Of a DNA stretch of 9,544 nt, positions 1 to 6,758 are shown piece after piece; the stretch's first letter is position 1, and the number at the start of each line of letters is the position of its first letter. This stretch comes from CAIJMU01 sp035531315. Its GTDB lineage: Bacteria > Spirochaetota > Spirochaetia > Treponematales > Rectinemataceae. Below the pieces are notes generated by a model, which was not told where the DNA came from, did no database searches, and saw only the letters and a program-made list of their open reading frames with translations. The position numbers and the translations under genes are program-made. The DNA lies in assembly GCA_035531315.1 (NCBI GenBank), contig DATKTD010000313.1:1-9544 (forward strand), given 5' to 3'.

Positions 1-1158
1 CATTTCGCGACCATTTTCGAGAACGTCACCGAGAGGGCACGCTTCCAGGAGGCCATAAGCTCCAGGGAGAGACGGCTCGAGGCTCTTTTCGAGCACTCTC
101 CCCTGCCCATCCTCGAGGAGGATTTCTCCGCCCTCAAGCTCCACCTCGACAATCTGCCCCTTCCCGCGCGTTCGGACATCGCCGCGTATTTCGACGCGGA
201 CCCCGCTCAGATACTCGCCTGCGCCGATCTCGTGCGAGTGCTCGATGTGAACAAAGCCTGTATCGCCTTCTTCGGGGCGGGGACAAAGGCCGCCATGGTG
301 GGCCCCTTATCCAAACGCTTCACTCCCGCCTCCGTCGCCTCCTTCAAAAAGGAACTTGTCGCGATAGCGGGAGGGGCCCGCGATTTCGAGCTGGAAATGC
401 CCACCGAGGCCTCCGGAAGCGAAAAGGTGCTTCTTCTCAGGCTCACCGTGGTGCCGGGCTGCGAGGACGATCTCAGCAGGGTGATCGTCTCCTTCGTCGA
501 CATAACCGAGCGCACGGCGAACGATGCCAGGATCAGGGAGCTCCTCTCGGAAAGGGAGACTTTCATCAAGGAAGTCCATCACCGGGTCAAGAACAACATG
601 AACACGGTATTCAGCTTCCTCATGTATGAAGCGGGGCTGCTGGACGACGAAAAAACGCAAGGGATGCTCCAGGAGGCGGCCGGCAGGGTCCGCAGCATGG
701 GACTGCTCTACGAAAAGCTCTATCAGTCCAGCCTTTCGGGCCAGATCGCGATCAGGGATTACTTCCCCACTCTTTTGGAAGAGATTGTCGCCCTCTTTCC
801 GCCGACCGTGGAGGTGGGCGTCAGGGCGGAGATCGAGGACATCACGCTCGGGGAGCGGGTGATCTCGCCCCTGGGCATACTCCTCTACGAACTCGCCAGC
901 AATTCCATGAAATACGCCTTCAGCGACAGGAAGCGTGGGATGATCAGCCTCCGGGTCCGAAGGGAGGCCGGTGGCATCGAGCTGAGCTACGCCGACGACG
1001 GGGTCGGCCTCCCGGAAGGAGTGGGGCCCGCGGGATCGGGCGGCTTCGGCATGAGCCTGGTCGAACTCCTCGCCCGGCAGATAGGTGGAAGCATAGAACT
1101 CGATCGGAGACAGGGGGCGGCCTTCATCCTGCGCTTCGGAAGCGGCAAAGGCGCGTGA
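1..1158 (+). CDS. PAS-domain sensor histidine kinase, HisKA_2 type (5' truncated)
   Basis: The frame is open from base 1 and ends at TGA 1156-1158, so 385 C-terminal residues are visible and the true start lies outside the window. The GTG at 232 lies inside the PAS domain and is not the start. Domains in visible numbering: the tail of one PAS/PAC (ENVTERARF, about 7-15); a second PAS at about 28-171, opening SPLPILEEDFS and closing VDITERT; a HisKA_2 dimerisation/phosphoacceptor domain from about 180 with EVHHRVKNN at 191-199, where the second His (194) is the likely phosphorylated residue; and a HATPase_c domain with N box ELASNSMKYAF (297-307), G1 DDGVGLP (332-338) and G2 GGFGMSL (347-353). 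All ATP-binding boxes look intact. No membrane segment is visible, so this part is cytosolic. The family autophosphorylates in response to a signal sensed by PAS and passes phosphate to a response regulator. Signal and partner are unknown; no regulator gene is adjacent downstream. Confidence 0.93.
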   Translation, partial: HFATIFENVTERARFQEAISSRERRLEALFEHSPLPILEEDFSALKLHLDNLPLPARSDIAAYFDADPAQILACADLVRVLDVNKACIAFFGAGTKAAMVGPLSKRFTPASVASFKKELVAIAGGARDFELEMPTEASGSEKVLLLRLTVVPGCEDDLSRVIVSFVDITERTANDARIRELLSERETFIKEVHHRVKNNMNTVFSFLMYEAGLLDDEKTQGMLQEAAGRVRSMGLLYEKLYQSSLSGQIAIRDYFPTLLEEIVALFPPTVEVGVRAEIEDITLGERVISPLGILLYELASNSMKYAFSDRKRGMISLRVRREAGGIELSYADDGVGLPEGVGPAGSGGFGMSLVELLARQIGGSIELDRRQGAAFILRFGSGKGA

Positions 1159-1169
1159 GCGCCTTTGGC
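1144..1169 (+). terminator. Hairpin over the kinase stop codon, terminator-like
   Basis: Bases 1146-1154 pair perfectly with 1159-1167 (nine base pairs, CAAAGGCGC with GCGCCTTTG), closed by the four-base loop GTGA at 1155-1158. One more G-C pair (1144-1169) forms beyond a G-G mismatch. On the plus-strand RNA the loop is GUGA, a GNRA tetraloop, and it contains the UGA stop codon. No T tract follows, so classical rho-independent termination is not assured. It lies between convergent genes and could limit read-through or protect the 3' end of the kinase message. A weaker alternative hairpin pairs 1160-1165 with 1171-1176. Confidence 0.45.
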
Positions 1170-1192
1170 GAAGGCGATCGAAGGGCCTCGGC

Positions 1193-2176
1193 TCAATAGG
1201 TCGCGGAGAGGTCCACAGCGTTTTCGGACTCGCCCCTCTCGAGCCAGCTCGCGAGATTGGCGCAGGTGGCCTCGATGGCGGCACGGGAGGCTTGCCGGGT
1301 CGAACCCCCGACGTGGGGCGAGAGGATGACATTGGGGAGCTCGTGGATCGGGAAGCGCGATGGCGCTCCCTGCGTCGCCCCCCCTTGCGGGTAGCGATAC
1401 CACACGTCGAGGCCGGCGCCGGAGATGCTGCGGTCGCGGAGGGCCAGCCAGAGGGCCTCTTCGTCGACGGTCGCGCCACGACCGACATTGACGAAAAAGG
1501 CCCCGCGCATGGCAGCGAAGGCGGGAGCCGCTATGATGCCCTGGGTTTCCGTCGTAAGGGGCAGGGCCGCGACGACTATGTCGCAGCCCGTCACGACGGC
1601 CTCGAGACTCGTTTCCATCCGATCGAAACCGAGGGGCTGCGGCCGCTCGGCATGTCTCCTCCAGCCCGTGATCTGGCAGCGGAAGGGGGCGAGGAGGGAG
1701 GCGAGAGCGGAGCCGATGGCACCCGTTCCGAGGATGGCGACACGGCGATCGAAGATCGTGTCCCATTCGTCCTCGGCGCCCCTCCCCACCCAGAAGCCAT
1801 GCCAGGTGGCGGAGCGGAGATCGTTATGGAATTCGATGGTCCGGCCGAACCAGGCGAGTATCATGGCCAGGGCATTTTGCGCCACCGATTCGGCGTTGGC
1901 GTGAACATTGAAGACCTTGACGCCCCGCGAGGCGAGAAGCGCCGCGGGGATGCCGTTCGCGCCGGTGATGGGAAGGAAGAGGGCCTTGAGCGAGGAGGCA
2001 GCGCTGAGGGTCGAAACCGACAATTTCGAGGCCACGATGGCATCGAAGCCTTCAAGGTCGCGAAGGGCTGTCTCCTCGCCCACAATGAATTCGTCCTTTG
2101 GAAAGCGACGGCGGAGGCCGTCGATCGCGGCGGACCAGAGCCCGGAATTGACGGGAACGATCGCTCCGATCTTCAT
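1193..2176 (-). CDS. D-2-hydroxyacid dehydrogenase family protein (NAD(P)-binding)
   Basis: A 327-residue protein, a normal length for D-isomer-specific 2-hydroxyacid dehydrogenases, which interconvert 2-keto acids and D-2-hydroxy acids in the cytosol. Start ATG 2176 (MKIGAIVPV) is chosen because GGAGGG lies five bases upstream; the earlier in-frame ATG at 2254 would add 26 unrelated residues. Visible motifs: Rossmann glycine motif LGTGAIGS, then the TGWRRH strand end with arginines and no acidic residue, which hints at NADP(H) (inference); VNVGRG with the substrate-binding Arg; GLDVWYRYP; and SPHVGGS with the catalytic His. The residue five after the Asp of GLDV, normally the Glu paired with that His (as in SerA and D-lactate dehydrogenase), is Tyr here. 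Formate dehydrogenases have Gln there, so activity may remain but with altered chemistry. The substrate cannot be named. It is convergent with the kinase and divergent from the ankyrin gene, so probably transcribed alone. Confidence 0.9.
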   Translation of the reverse strand: MKIGAIVPVNSGLWSAAIDGLRRRFPKDEFIVGEETALRDLEGFDAIVASKLSVSTLSAASSLKALFLPITGANGIPAALLASRGVKVFNVHANAESVAQNALAMILAWFGRTIEFHNDLRSATWHGFWVGRGAEDEWDTIFDRRVAILGTGAIGSALASLLAPFRCQITGWRRHAERPQPLGFDRMETSLEAVVTGCDIVVAALPLTTETQGIIAAPAFAAMRGAFFVNVGRGATVDEEALWLALRDRSISGAGLDVWYRYPQGGATQGAPSRFPIHELPNVILSPHVGGSTRQASRAAIEATCANLASWLERGESENAVDLSATY

Positions 2177-2181
2177 GCAAG

Positions 2182-2187
2182 CCCTCC
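2182..2187 (-). promoter_or_regulatory. Ribosome binding site that fixes the dehydrogenase start
   Basis: GGAGGG on the minus strand, five bases before ATG 2176. It decides between this start and the in-frame ATG 26 codons upstream at 2254, which encodes only an Arg-rich stretch not typical of the family N-terminus. Confidence 0.7.
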
Positions 2188-2255
2188 ACGAACCCAGCCG
2201 CAGGCGAAGCGAGCGCCTTGTCCCAGCCTCGCCTATCAAGACAGGGCGATACATG

Positions 2256-2262
2256 GATAATA
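2256..2262. promoter_or_regulatory. AT-rich element in divergent spacer, possible -10 boxes
   Basis: In the 172-base spacer between the dehydrogenase (leftward) and ankyrin (rightward) genes, GGATAATACAAT is the most AT-rich spot. Plus-strand GATAAT at 2256-2261 and minus-strand TATTAT (2257-2262) each match the -10 consensus at five of six positions. I see no convincing -35 hexamer for either direction, so this is a position where promoters would be expected rather than a defined promoter. The spacer also has a small CACC-TTTT-GGTG inverted repeat at 2312-2323 in the ankyrin leader. Confidence 0.25.
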
Positions 2263-2336
2263 CAATGGATCGGGACCGAAAATAACCCGAAAATCATGGG
2301 AAGACGCTGAGCACCTTTTGGTGAGGGGCGAGATTC

Positions 2337-2342
2337 AAGGAG
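2337..2342 (+). promoter_or_regulatory. Ribosome binding site of the ankyrin lipoprotein gene
   Basis: AAGGAG, six bases before ATG 2349. It supports ATG 2349 as the start, although a second in-frame ATG lies two codons later at 2355. Confidence 0.75.
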
Positions 2343-2348
2343 TCATCG

Positions 2349-5300
2349 ATGAACATGGGAAACGCGGCACGTCGCCATGCCTGGCTCGCGGGCGTGATCG
2401 CCCTCATCCTGTCCTTCTCTTTCGCCGGCTGCGCCGGCAGCCCGAAACCCGCCCCCGAGCCCGCCGTAGTGCCGGCTCCCGAGCCGGCCCCCGATCTCGC
2501 CACCCTGATTGGCACGAAGGATACCGCCGCACTCCGCAAGTTCTTCTCGAACCGCGCGGCCCTCGACAGCCCGGACGTCAACGGCAATTACCCCCTCCAC
2601 AACGCCGTGGAGCAGGACGCGCCGGATATCGTCGAGCTCATACTCGTGCTCGGCGCCAAGGTCGATCCCCTCGACAAACAAGGAAGAACGCCGCTCAGGC
2701 TCGCCATCGACGAGGGCAAGGCCAACGACGCGAAGATCCTCGCGCAGAGGGGAGCCGACCTCTTCGCCAAAGATCCCTCGGGGACTACCGCAGCCGAGGC
2801 CGCCATTGCCAAGGGAGGAGACCTCCTCCTCGCGGTCTTCGGCGGCCCGAACATCAACGCGAAAAGCGCCGATGGCACGACGGCCCTCATGGTTGCCGCC
2901 GACAGGCTCTCCGAAAAAGCCGTGGCCGACCTCCTCGGCGCGGGGGCCGATCCCCTCGCCAAGGACAACTCGGGACGCAGCGCCCTCGACTTCGCCCTCC
3001 TCCATCCAGATCGAATAGAAGCCGGCCGCATCGCCGAGACCCTCGTCATGCGCGGCGTCAATCCCACGATCGGCAATTGGTCCTGGTTCGCCCAGGCGAT
3101 CAGGGCCGCCGACTACACCGCCATCCGCTTCGACGACGGCAAGACCCCTCTTCACATGGCCGTCGAGCTCAAGGCGAGCGGGATAGTCCAGTTCCTGCTT
3201 TCACGAGGAGCCAATCCGAACGTTCGCAGCAGCTCGGGATCGACACCGCTTCATGACGCGATCCGTTCCGGTTGGATCGAGGGGGCCTCGATCCTCCTCG
3301 CCGGAAAGGCCGATCCCAACGCCCGCGACGGCTTCGACAACACGCCCCTCCATATAGCCCTGCCGGTCGGCAAGGTGCAGCAGGGGGTCGAGCTTCTCCT
3401 TTCGAAGGGCGCCGATCCCTCGCTCAAGGATCGCAACGGCAATACCCCCCTCCATGTGGCTGTCCAGGTCGGCTACCCCGTGAAGGTCGTCGAAGAACTC
3501 CTCGCCGCCGGAGCCCAGGCGAACGCCGCCAACTCCGAGGGGGACACCCCCCTCGTCCTCTCCGTCCGATCCCAGCACATCGAGTACATAGCTGCCCTCC
3601 TCAAGGCTGGCGGCGACATCTTCGCCACCAATCTCAGGGCGGAGAGCGCCATATCCCTCGCGATCACGCAGGCCTCGGCCGAAAGCCAGGCTTCCGCCGC
3701 GCCTCGAGCCGCCGCTGGCTCCTCGACCGGAGCGGCCGCCACCGGGACGGGCGGGGCCAACAGCGCGGTCGGCGCCGCCGCGCCGGCCTCAAGCCCATCT
3801 GCGCCGGCGGCGGGCAACGCGGCTTCCGCCACCGCCGATTCTTCGGGAAGCTCTTCCTCGACGCCGGGTTTTGCCGTTCTCACGGCCCTGCTGAGCCCGG
3901 CCAACGTCATCGCCCGCGACAGCCAGGGCAACACGCCCCTGGCCATCGCCGTCAACCTCAAGGCCAGTCCCGCCGTCATCGATCTCATCGTCGCCAAGGG
4001 AGGCGATGTCAACTCGCGCAACAATGCCGGCGACACCCCCCTCCATCTCGCCGTGAGGCAGGGTCTCAGGATCCAGGGCGAGGAGCTCCTCGCCTCGAAG
4101 GCCTACATCTTCGCGGCCAACGCCAAGGGTGAAACGCCCGTCTCCATCGGCCTCACGGCAGCCGGTGGCCCCCTCGACTGGCTCTTCAACTCGGCCGTGG
4201 TCGCCGCGCGGGACAGGAACGGCGACACCATCCTCCATCACGCGGCCCGGCGCAACCTCGCCTCGGTCCTGCCCTTCCTCGGGCAAAAGGGCGTCCAGAT
4301 CGACGCGCGCAACGCCGACGGCATGACGGCCCTGGCGCTCGCGGTGGAGGCCGACGCTTCGGAATCGGTCAAGGCACTTCTTGCCATGGGAGCCTCCGCA
4401 TCCGTACGGGACGCGATGGGCGACACCAGTCTCCACGCCGCGATGCTCTGGGGGGCCACGAAGAGCGTTCCGCTCCTTCTCGACGCGGGGGCCGATCCAG
4501 CCGCCCGCAATTTCGCCGGCGAGACGCCCCTACACTACGCGGTGAAGAAACGCGACCTCGACGGCGTCGCCATCCTTCTCGACCACAAGGCCCCCCTCGA
4601 GGCCCGCGACAACCGCGGCGACACCCCCTTGGCCGTGGCCGCCCGCTCCGGACGCACCGACATCGAGGCCAAACTCGTCGCCTCAGGCGCCGATGTCGAG
4701 GCGCGCAACATGGGCGGCAAGACGCCCCTCCTCCTCGCGGTGGAGGCGAACGATACGGCCATGGCGAAGACCCTCGTGGCCGCGGGCGGCGACATCCTCG
4801 CCGTCGACGCCTCCGGCGTCTCGCCCGTGACCGCGGCCGCGGCCAAGAGCCTGCCCCTCCTCGACGTCCTCCTCGCGCCAATTGCGATCAACAGGAAGGA
4901 CAGCGAGGGCAGGAACGCCCTGCGCGTCCTCGTGGACGCCTCGGCGAGCGTCGAGGCCATAGAACTCACGATCGCGAAGGGCGCCGCCCTCGATTCGCGA
5001 GACAGACGCTCCACGACGCCACTCCACGCCGCGCTGACGGTCGGCGAGCTTCCCGCCGTCACCCTCCTCGCGAGCGCGGGGGCCGACCTCTACGCCAAGG
5101 ACGCCGACGGCGAGACTCCCGCCTCGCTAGCCATCGCCAAGGGCGGGGCAAGCCTCAAGGCCCTCCTCGCCATGCCCCTATCCTCGGCACTTCCCTCCCT
5201 GGTTTCGACGGCCTCCAGGATCAAGTCCCTCGACCCCCTGGGCAACGGCCTCCTCTCCTATGCGGCCCTCGCGGGCAACGAGGCGGCGGTGGATAGCCTC

Positions 5301-5405
5301 CTCGCCATGGGAGCCGACAAGACCCTGCGCAACATCTTCGGAGAGACTCCTTCGGAGGTGGCCGCCAAGCGCGGCAACGAGGCCTTGGCAGCCAAACTAA
5401 AATAA
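2349..5405 (+). CDS. Giant ankyrin-repeat lipoprotein
   Basis: A 1018-residue protein. Residues 8-28 form a lipoprotein signal peptide: two Arg, a hydrophobic core (LAGVIALILSFSF) and FAGC with lipidation Cys28. The Phe at -3 is loose by E. coli rules but acceptable for spirochaetal lipoboxes. A Pro/Ala-rich spacer follows (31-49). From about 76 to the end run about 26 ankyrin units of the form DxxGxTPLHxAv...vxxLLxxGAdpxar, many exactly 33 residues (655-786 is four in a row). Short 31-residue units at 142-172, 591-621 and 820-850 lack the usual second-helix pattern and sit inside a 97-residue super-repeat. Residues 442-507 are a low-complexity Ala/Ser/Gly/Pro/Thr insert splitting one unit. 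Ankyrin repeats bind proteins and show no enzymatic motif here. With lipidation, the likely role is a membrane-anchored periplasmic or surface binding scaffold (inference). Partner unknown. Monocistronic by position. Confidence 0.93.
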   Translation: MNMGNAARRHAWLAGVIALILSFSFAGCAGSPKPAPEPAVVPAPEPAPDLATLIGTKDTAALRKFFSNRAALDSPDVNGNYPLHNAVEQDAPDIVELILVLGAKVDPLDKQGRTPLRLAIDEGKANDAKILAQRGADLFAKDPSGTTAAEAAIAKGGDLLLAVFGGPNINAKSADGTTALMVAADRLSEKAVADLLGAGADPLAKDNSGRSALDFALLHPDRIEAGRIAETLVMRGVNPTIGNWSWFAQAIRAADYTAIRFDDGKTPLHMAVELKASGIVQFLLSRGANPNVRSSSGSTPLHDAIRSGWIEGASILLAGKADPNARDGFDNTPLHIALPVGKVQQGVELLLSKGADPSLKDRNGNTPLHVAVQVGYPVKVVEELLAAGAQANAANSEGDTPLVLSVRSQHIEYIAALLKAGGDIFATNLRAESAISLAITQASAESQASAAPRAAAGSSTGAAATGTGGANSAVGAAAPASSPSAPAAGNAASATADSSGSSSSTPGFAVLTALLSPANVIARDSQGNTPLAIAVNLKASPAVIDLIVAKGGDVNSRNNAGDTPLHLAVRQGLRIQGEELLASKAYIFAANAKGETPVSIGLTAAGGPLDWLFNSAVVAARDRNGDTILHHAARRNLASVLPFLGQKGVQIDARNADGMTALALAVEADASESVKALLAMGASASVRDAMGDTSLHAAMLWGATKSVPLLLDAGADPAARNFAGETPLHYAVKKRDLDGVAILLDHKAPLEARDNRGDTPLAVAARSGRTDIEAKLVASGADVEARNMGGKTPLLLAVEANDTAMAKTLVAAGGDILAVDASGVSPVTAAAAKSLPLLDVLLAPIAINRKDSEGRNALRVLVDASASVEAIELTIAKGAALDSRDRRSTTPLHAALTVGELPAVTLLASAGADLYAKDADGETPASLAIAKGGASLKALLAMPLSSALPSLVSTASRIKSLDPLGNGLLSYAALAGNEAAVDSLLAMGADKTLRNIFGETPSEVAAKRGNEALAAKLK
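2664..5330 (+). repeat. 97-residue higher-order ankyrin super-repeat, five copies
   Basis: Within the ankyrin protein, five blocks share the plan 33-residue unit ending G(G/A)D(I/L)(F/L/Y)A, then a 31-residue degenerate unit with an A-x-A-K-G-G-like turn, then a normal unit. Residue ranges: 109-205 (97), 395-557 (163, or 97 without the 66-residue insert), 558-654 (97), 787-884 (98) and 885-994 (110). Blocks two/three and four/five are adjacent. The phrases DLFAK, DIFAT, YIFAA, DILAV and DLYAK mark the same position in each block. This points to growth of the gene by duplicating three-unit blocks. Confidence 0.7.
3672..3869 (+). repeat. Low-complexity insert coding for Ala/Ser/Gly/Pro-rich linker
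   Basis: Codes for residues 442-507 of the ankyrin protein. Nearly all residues are Ala, Ser, Gly, Pro or Thr. It starts straight after the first helix of a degenerate ankyrin unit (AESAISLAITQ) and ends just before its second helix (FAVLTALL), so it is a loop extension rather than a spacer between two domains. Confidence 0.75.
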
Positions 5406-5417
5406 CGATCGGGCCCG

Positions 5418-5445
5418 GCCTCGTCGCCTGAAGCGGCGCCGAGGC
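5418..5445. terminator. Two-way terminator-like hairpin after the ankyrin gene
   Basis: GCCTCG (5418-5423) pairs with CGAGGC (5440-5445) and CGCC (5425-5428) with GGCG (5435-5438), with one T-C mismatch between and a six-base loop TGAAGC. It begins 12 bases after the ankyrin stop codon. On the plus strand it is followed only by a weak CCTGTTT. On the minus strand TTATTTT follows about 10 bases beyond the stem, so it could also stop sigma-gene transcripts. An outer pairing of CCGGCCTC with GAGGCCGG further strengthens or competes with it. Confidence 0.5.
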
Positions 5446-5557
5446 GGAGGCCGGTCCTGTTTGGCCCCTGTCACCATCGACCTGGATGGGAGGAGCCATC
5501 GGCGGGGATCATCGGGGCGGAAGTGTTTTGGGAGGGGGGCGAAGACGGCGGCGCAAT

Positions 5558-5639
5558 GCTCGCGCGCGAGCCTCAAGGCACCGAGTGGTATTCCGAAAGC
5601 TCGCGCGCGAGCCTCAAGGTACTGAGTGGTATTCTGAAA
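5558..5639. repeat. 41-base tandem repeat copying the sigma gene 3' end
   Basis: Copies at 5558-5598 and 5599-5639 are identical at 38 of 41 positions; a partial third start (GCTCGCG) follows at 5640-5646. The right-hand copy contains the last codons and TGA stop of the sigma gene (minus strand); the left-hand copy repeats the codons for RELSEYHSVP plus stop downstream of that stop. Each copy begins with the perfect 14-base palindrome GCTCGCGCGCGAGC (5558-5571 and 5599-5612). The shared CGCGAGC at the gene end and in the palindrome is a likely slippage or recombination point. All three differences are A/G (minus strand) third-position changes, silent in the sigma frame. Confidence 0.85.
5599..5612 (-). 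terminator. GC palindrome just after the sigma stop codon
   Basis: GCTCGCGCGCGAGC starts two bases after the sigma TGA on the minus strand and is followed there by TTTCGG. As RNA it can fold into a five-base-pair hairpin with a CGCG loop and a short U run, so it may end sigma transcripts. A second copy lies 41 bases further at 5558-5571. Its short T run makes termination uncertain. Confidence 0.35.
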
Positions 5640-6609
5640 GCTCGCGAAGGTCCTTGAGTTTCTGGATCGCCTTTTCCTGGATTTGTCGAACCCGCTCCCG
5701 CGTTATGCCGAGGAATTTCCCCGTTTCCTCGAGGGTGCGCGGGCCCTCGCCGTTGAGGCCATAGCGCAGGCGGATGATGGTGATCTCGCGCTGCGAGAGG
5801 TTCTTGAGAACGTCGCCCAAGGTATCCTGGAGGGTCAGCGAAAAGACCTCTTCGAAGGGCTCCGCGACGGTCTCGTCCTTGATCAGGTCGGAGAGGTGGG
5901 TCACGTTGTCTTCGTCGACCGTCGTGTCGAGGCTCGCCGTCTCCTGCGAGAGGCGCATGATCTCTTTGACCCTCTTGGAGTCCATGCCGAGCTTGCTCGC
6001 AAGTTCCTCGGGCATGGGATCGCGGCCGAGCTCTTGCGTGAGCTGCTTGGCGACGAAGTAGCACTTCTTGATGGTATTGAGCATGTGGATGGGGATACGG
6101 ATGACGCGTCCCTTGTCGGCGAGGCTCTTGATGATGGCCTGCCGAATCCACCAGGTTCCGTAGGTGGAAAAACGGCAGCCCCTCGTATAGTCGAAGCGTT
6201 CGACCGCCTCGATGAGGCCAATGTTGCCCTCGTCTATGAGGTCGAGGAGGGAGAGGCCCCGGTGTTGATAGTTCTTGGCTATCGACACGACGAGACGGAG
6301 ATTGGAGGAGATCATCCGGTTCTTGAAGGCGATGAGTTCGGCCGCCAGTCTCTCCCTCTCCTTCGGTCCGCCCTCTTGATCGAGGCTCTTGTCGAAATCC
6401 CCGAGGATGGCCCGGGCATGGACTATGCTTTCGCCGATCTGCAGCTCCTCCTCGGCCGTGAGGAGGGGGTAGCGCGATATCTGCTTGAGATAGAGGGCCA
6501 GGGGGTCGGTCTCGCGGTTGTGCCGGGGCTTTTTGCGCGCGGCCGAAACTTGGGACTTGAACTTCTTCTTTCGCGGCTGGGGCGGCTTGGGAAGGGGAGC
6601 ATCCGGCAT
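5614..6609 (-). CDS. RNA polymerase sigma factor, sigma-70 family, RpoD/RpoS type
   Basis: 331 residues, start ATG 6609 with AAAGGTGG about six bases upstream. A basic Pro/Lys-rich N-terminus (1-33) replaces region 1.1. Region 1.2 is DPLALYLKQISRYPLLTAEEE (35-55); a longer spacer (about 60-95) leads to region 2, with NLRLVVSIAKNY (103-114), DLIDEGNIGLIEAVERFD (123-140) and the -10 recognition/melting segment RFSTYGTWWIRQAI (146-159). Region 3 covers about 170-225, with a sigma finger around DEDNVTHLSDLI (232-243). Region 4 (about 265-320) has the helix-turn-helix LEETGKFLGITRERVRQIQ, which reads -35 elements. It directs core RNA polymerase to promoters in the cytosol. Length and absence of region 1.1 resemble RpoS or a minimal primary sigma; the sequence alone does not settle which. 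The gene lies just downstream of an NlpD-like gene. The C-terminal RELSEYHSVP codons are tandemly duplicated beyond the stop. Confidence 0.95.
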   Translation of the reverse strand: MPDAPLPKPPQPRKKKFKSQVSAARKKPRHNRETDPLALYLKQISRYPLLTAEEELQIGESIVHARAILGDFDKSLDQEGGPKERERLAAELIAFKNRMISSNLRLVVSIAKNYQHRGLSLLDLIDEGNIGLIEAVERFDYTRGCRFSTYGTWWIRQAIIKSLADKGRVIRIPIHMLNTIKKCYFVAKQLTQELGRDPMPEELASKLGMDSKRVKEIMRLSQETASLDTTVDEDNVTHLSDLIKDETVAEPFEEVFSLTLQDTLGDVLKNLSQREITIIRLRYGLNGEGPRTLEETGKFLGITRERVRQIQEKAIQKLKDLRELSEYHSVP

Positions 6610-6730
6610 CTGTTACCACCTTTCCGCGCAGAGGGCCGACGCCGATGAGGCGCCATAGAGGAACCATGGCCGCAGATCCGCTCCCGCGGACCGACAGGTC
6701 GACGCGTGGGGACTGGCCGACGGTAGACGC

Positions 6731-6758
6731 AGTGTAAAGTAATTGCGCAAAGATGCAA
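6731..6758 (-). promoter_or_regulatory. Candidate promoter of the sigma gene
   Basis: In the 186-base spacer between the LysM gene and the sigma gene, the minus strand reads TTGCAT (6758-6753), a 16-base spacer and TACACT (6736-6731). TACACT matches the -10 consensus at four of six positions and TTGCAT matches the first three -35 positions. The region is AT-richer than its surroundings. The start codon lies about 120 bases downstream, leaving a long leader. Two direct GAAAACCG copies on the minus strand (6767-6760 and 6784-6777) sit just upstream and could be activator or UP-like sites. Confidence 0.35.

Noticed and set aside
307..1488. 393-codon open frame on the minus strand
   Set aside because: It lies antisense to the kinase and crosses into the dehydrogenase. 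Its composition (Pro/Arg/Gly-rich) and lack of motifs are those of a GC-rich shadow frame, while the kinase frame carries every HisKA_2/HATPase motif.
1292..2260. 322-codon open frame on the plus strand
   Set aside because: Antisense shadow of the dehydrogenase, Gly/Arg/Asp-rich and without motifs.
2343..3155. 270-codon minus-strand frame and other frames under the ankyrin gene
   Set aside because: Repeat DNA with strong third-base C/G bias opens antisense frames throughout; none has a recognisable domain.
5461..5557. Small gene between the ankyrin and sigma genes
   Set aside because: The open plus-strand frame from 5486 is Gly/Arg-rich, lacks a ribosome site of note and runs into the antisense of the sigma gene. 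I see nothing coding here.
5558..5646. CRISPR-like or attachment-site reading of the repeats
   Set aside because: Two abutting copies with no spacer and derived from the adjacent gene end; no integrase or cas gene in the window.
5683..6648. 321-codon plus-strand frame antisense to the sigma gene
   Set aside because: Shadow frame; the opposite strand has all sigma-70 regions in order.
5573..6667. 364-codon minus-strand frame overlapping the sigma gene, ending in ARELSEYHSVP
   Set aside because: Out of frame with the sigma protein and without motifs. Its sigma-like tail comes only from the 41-base duplication. Kept as part of the duplication finding, not as a gene.
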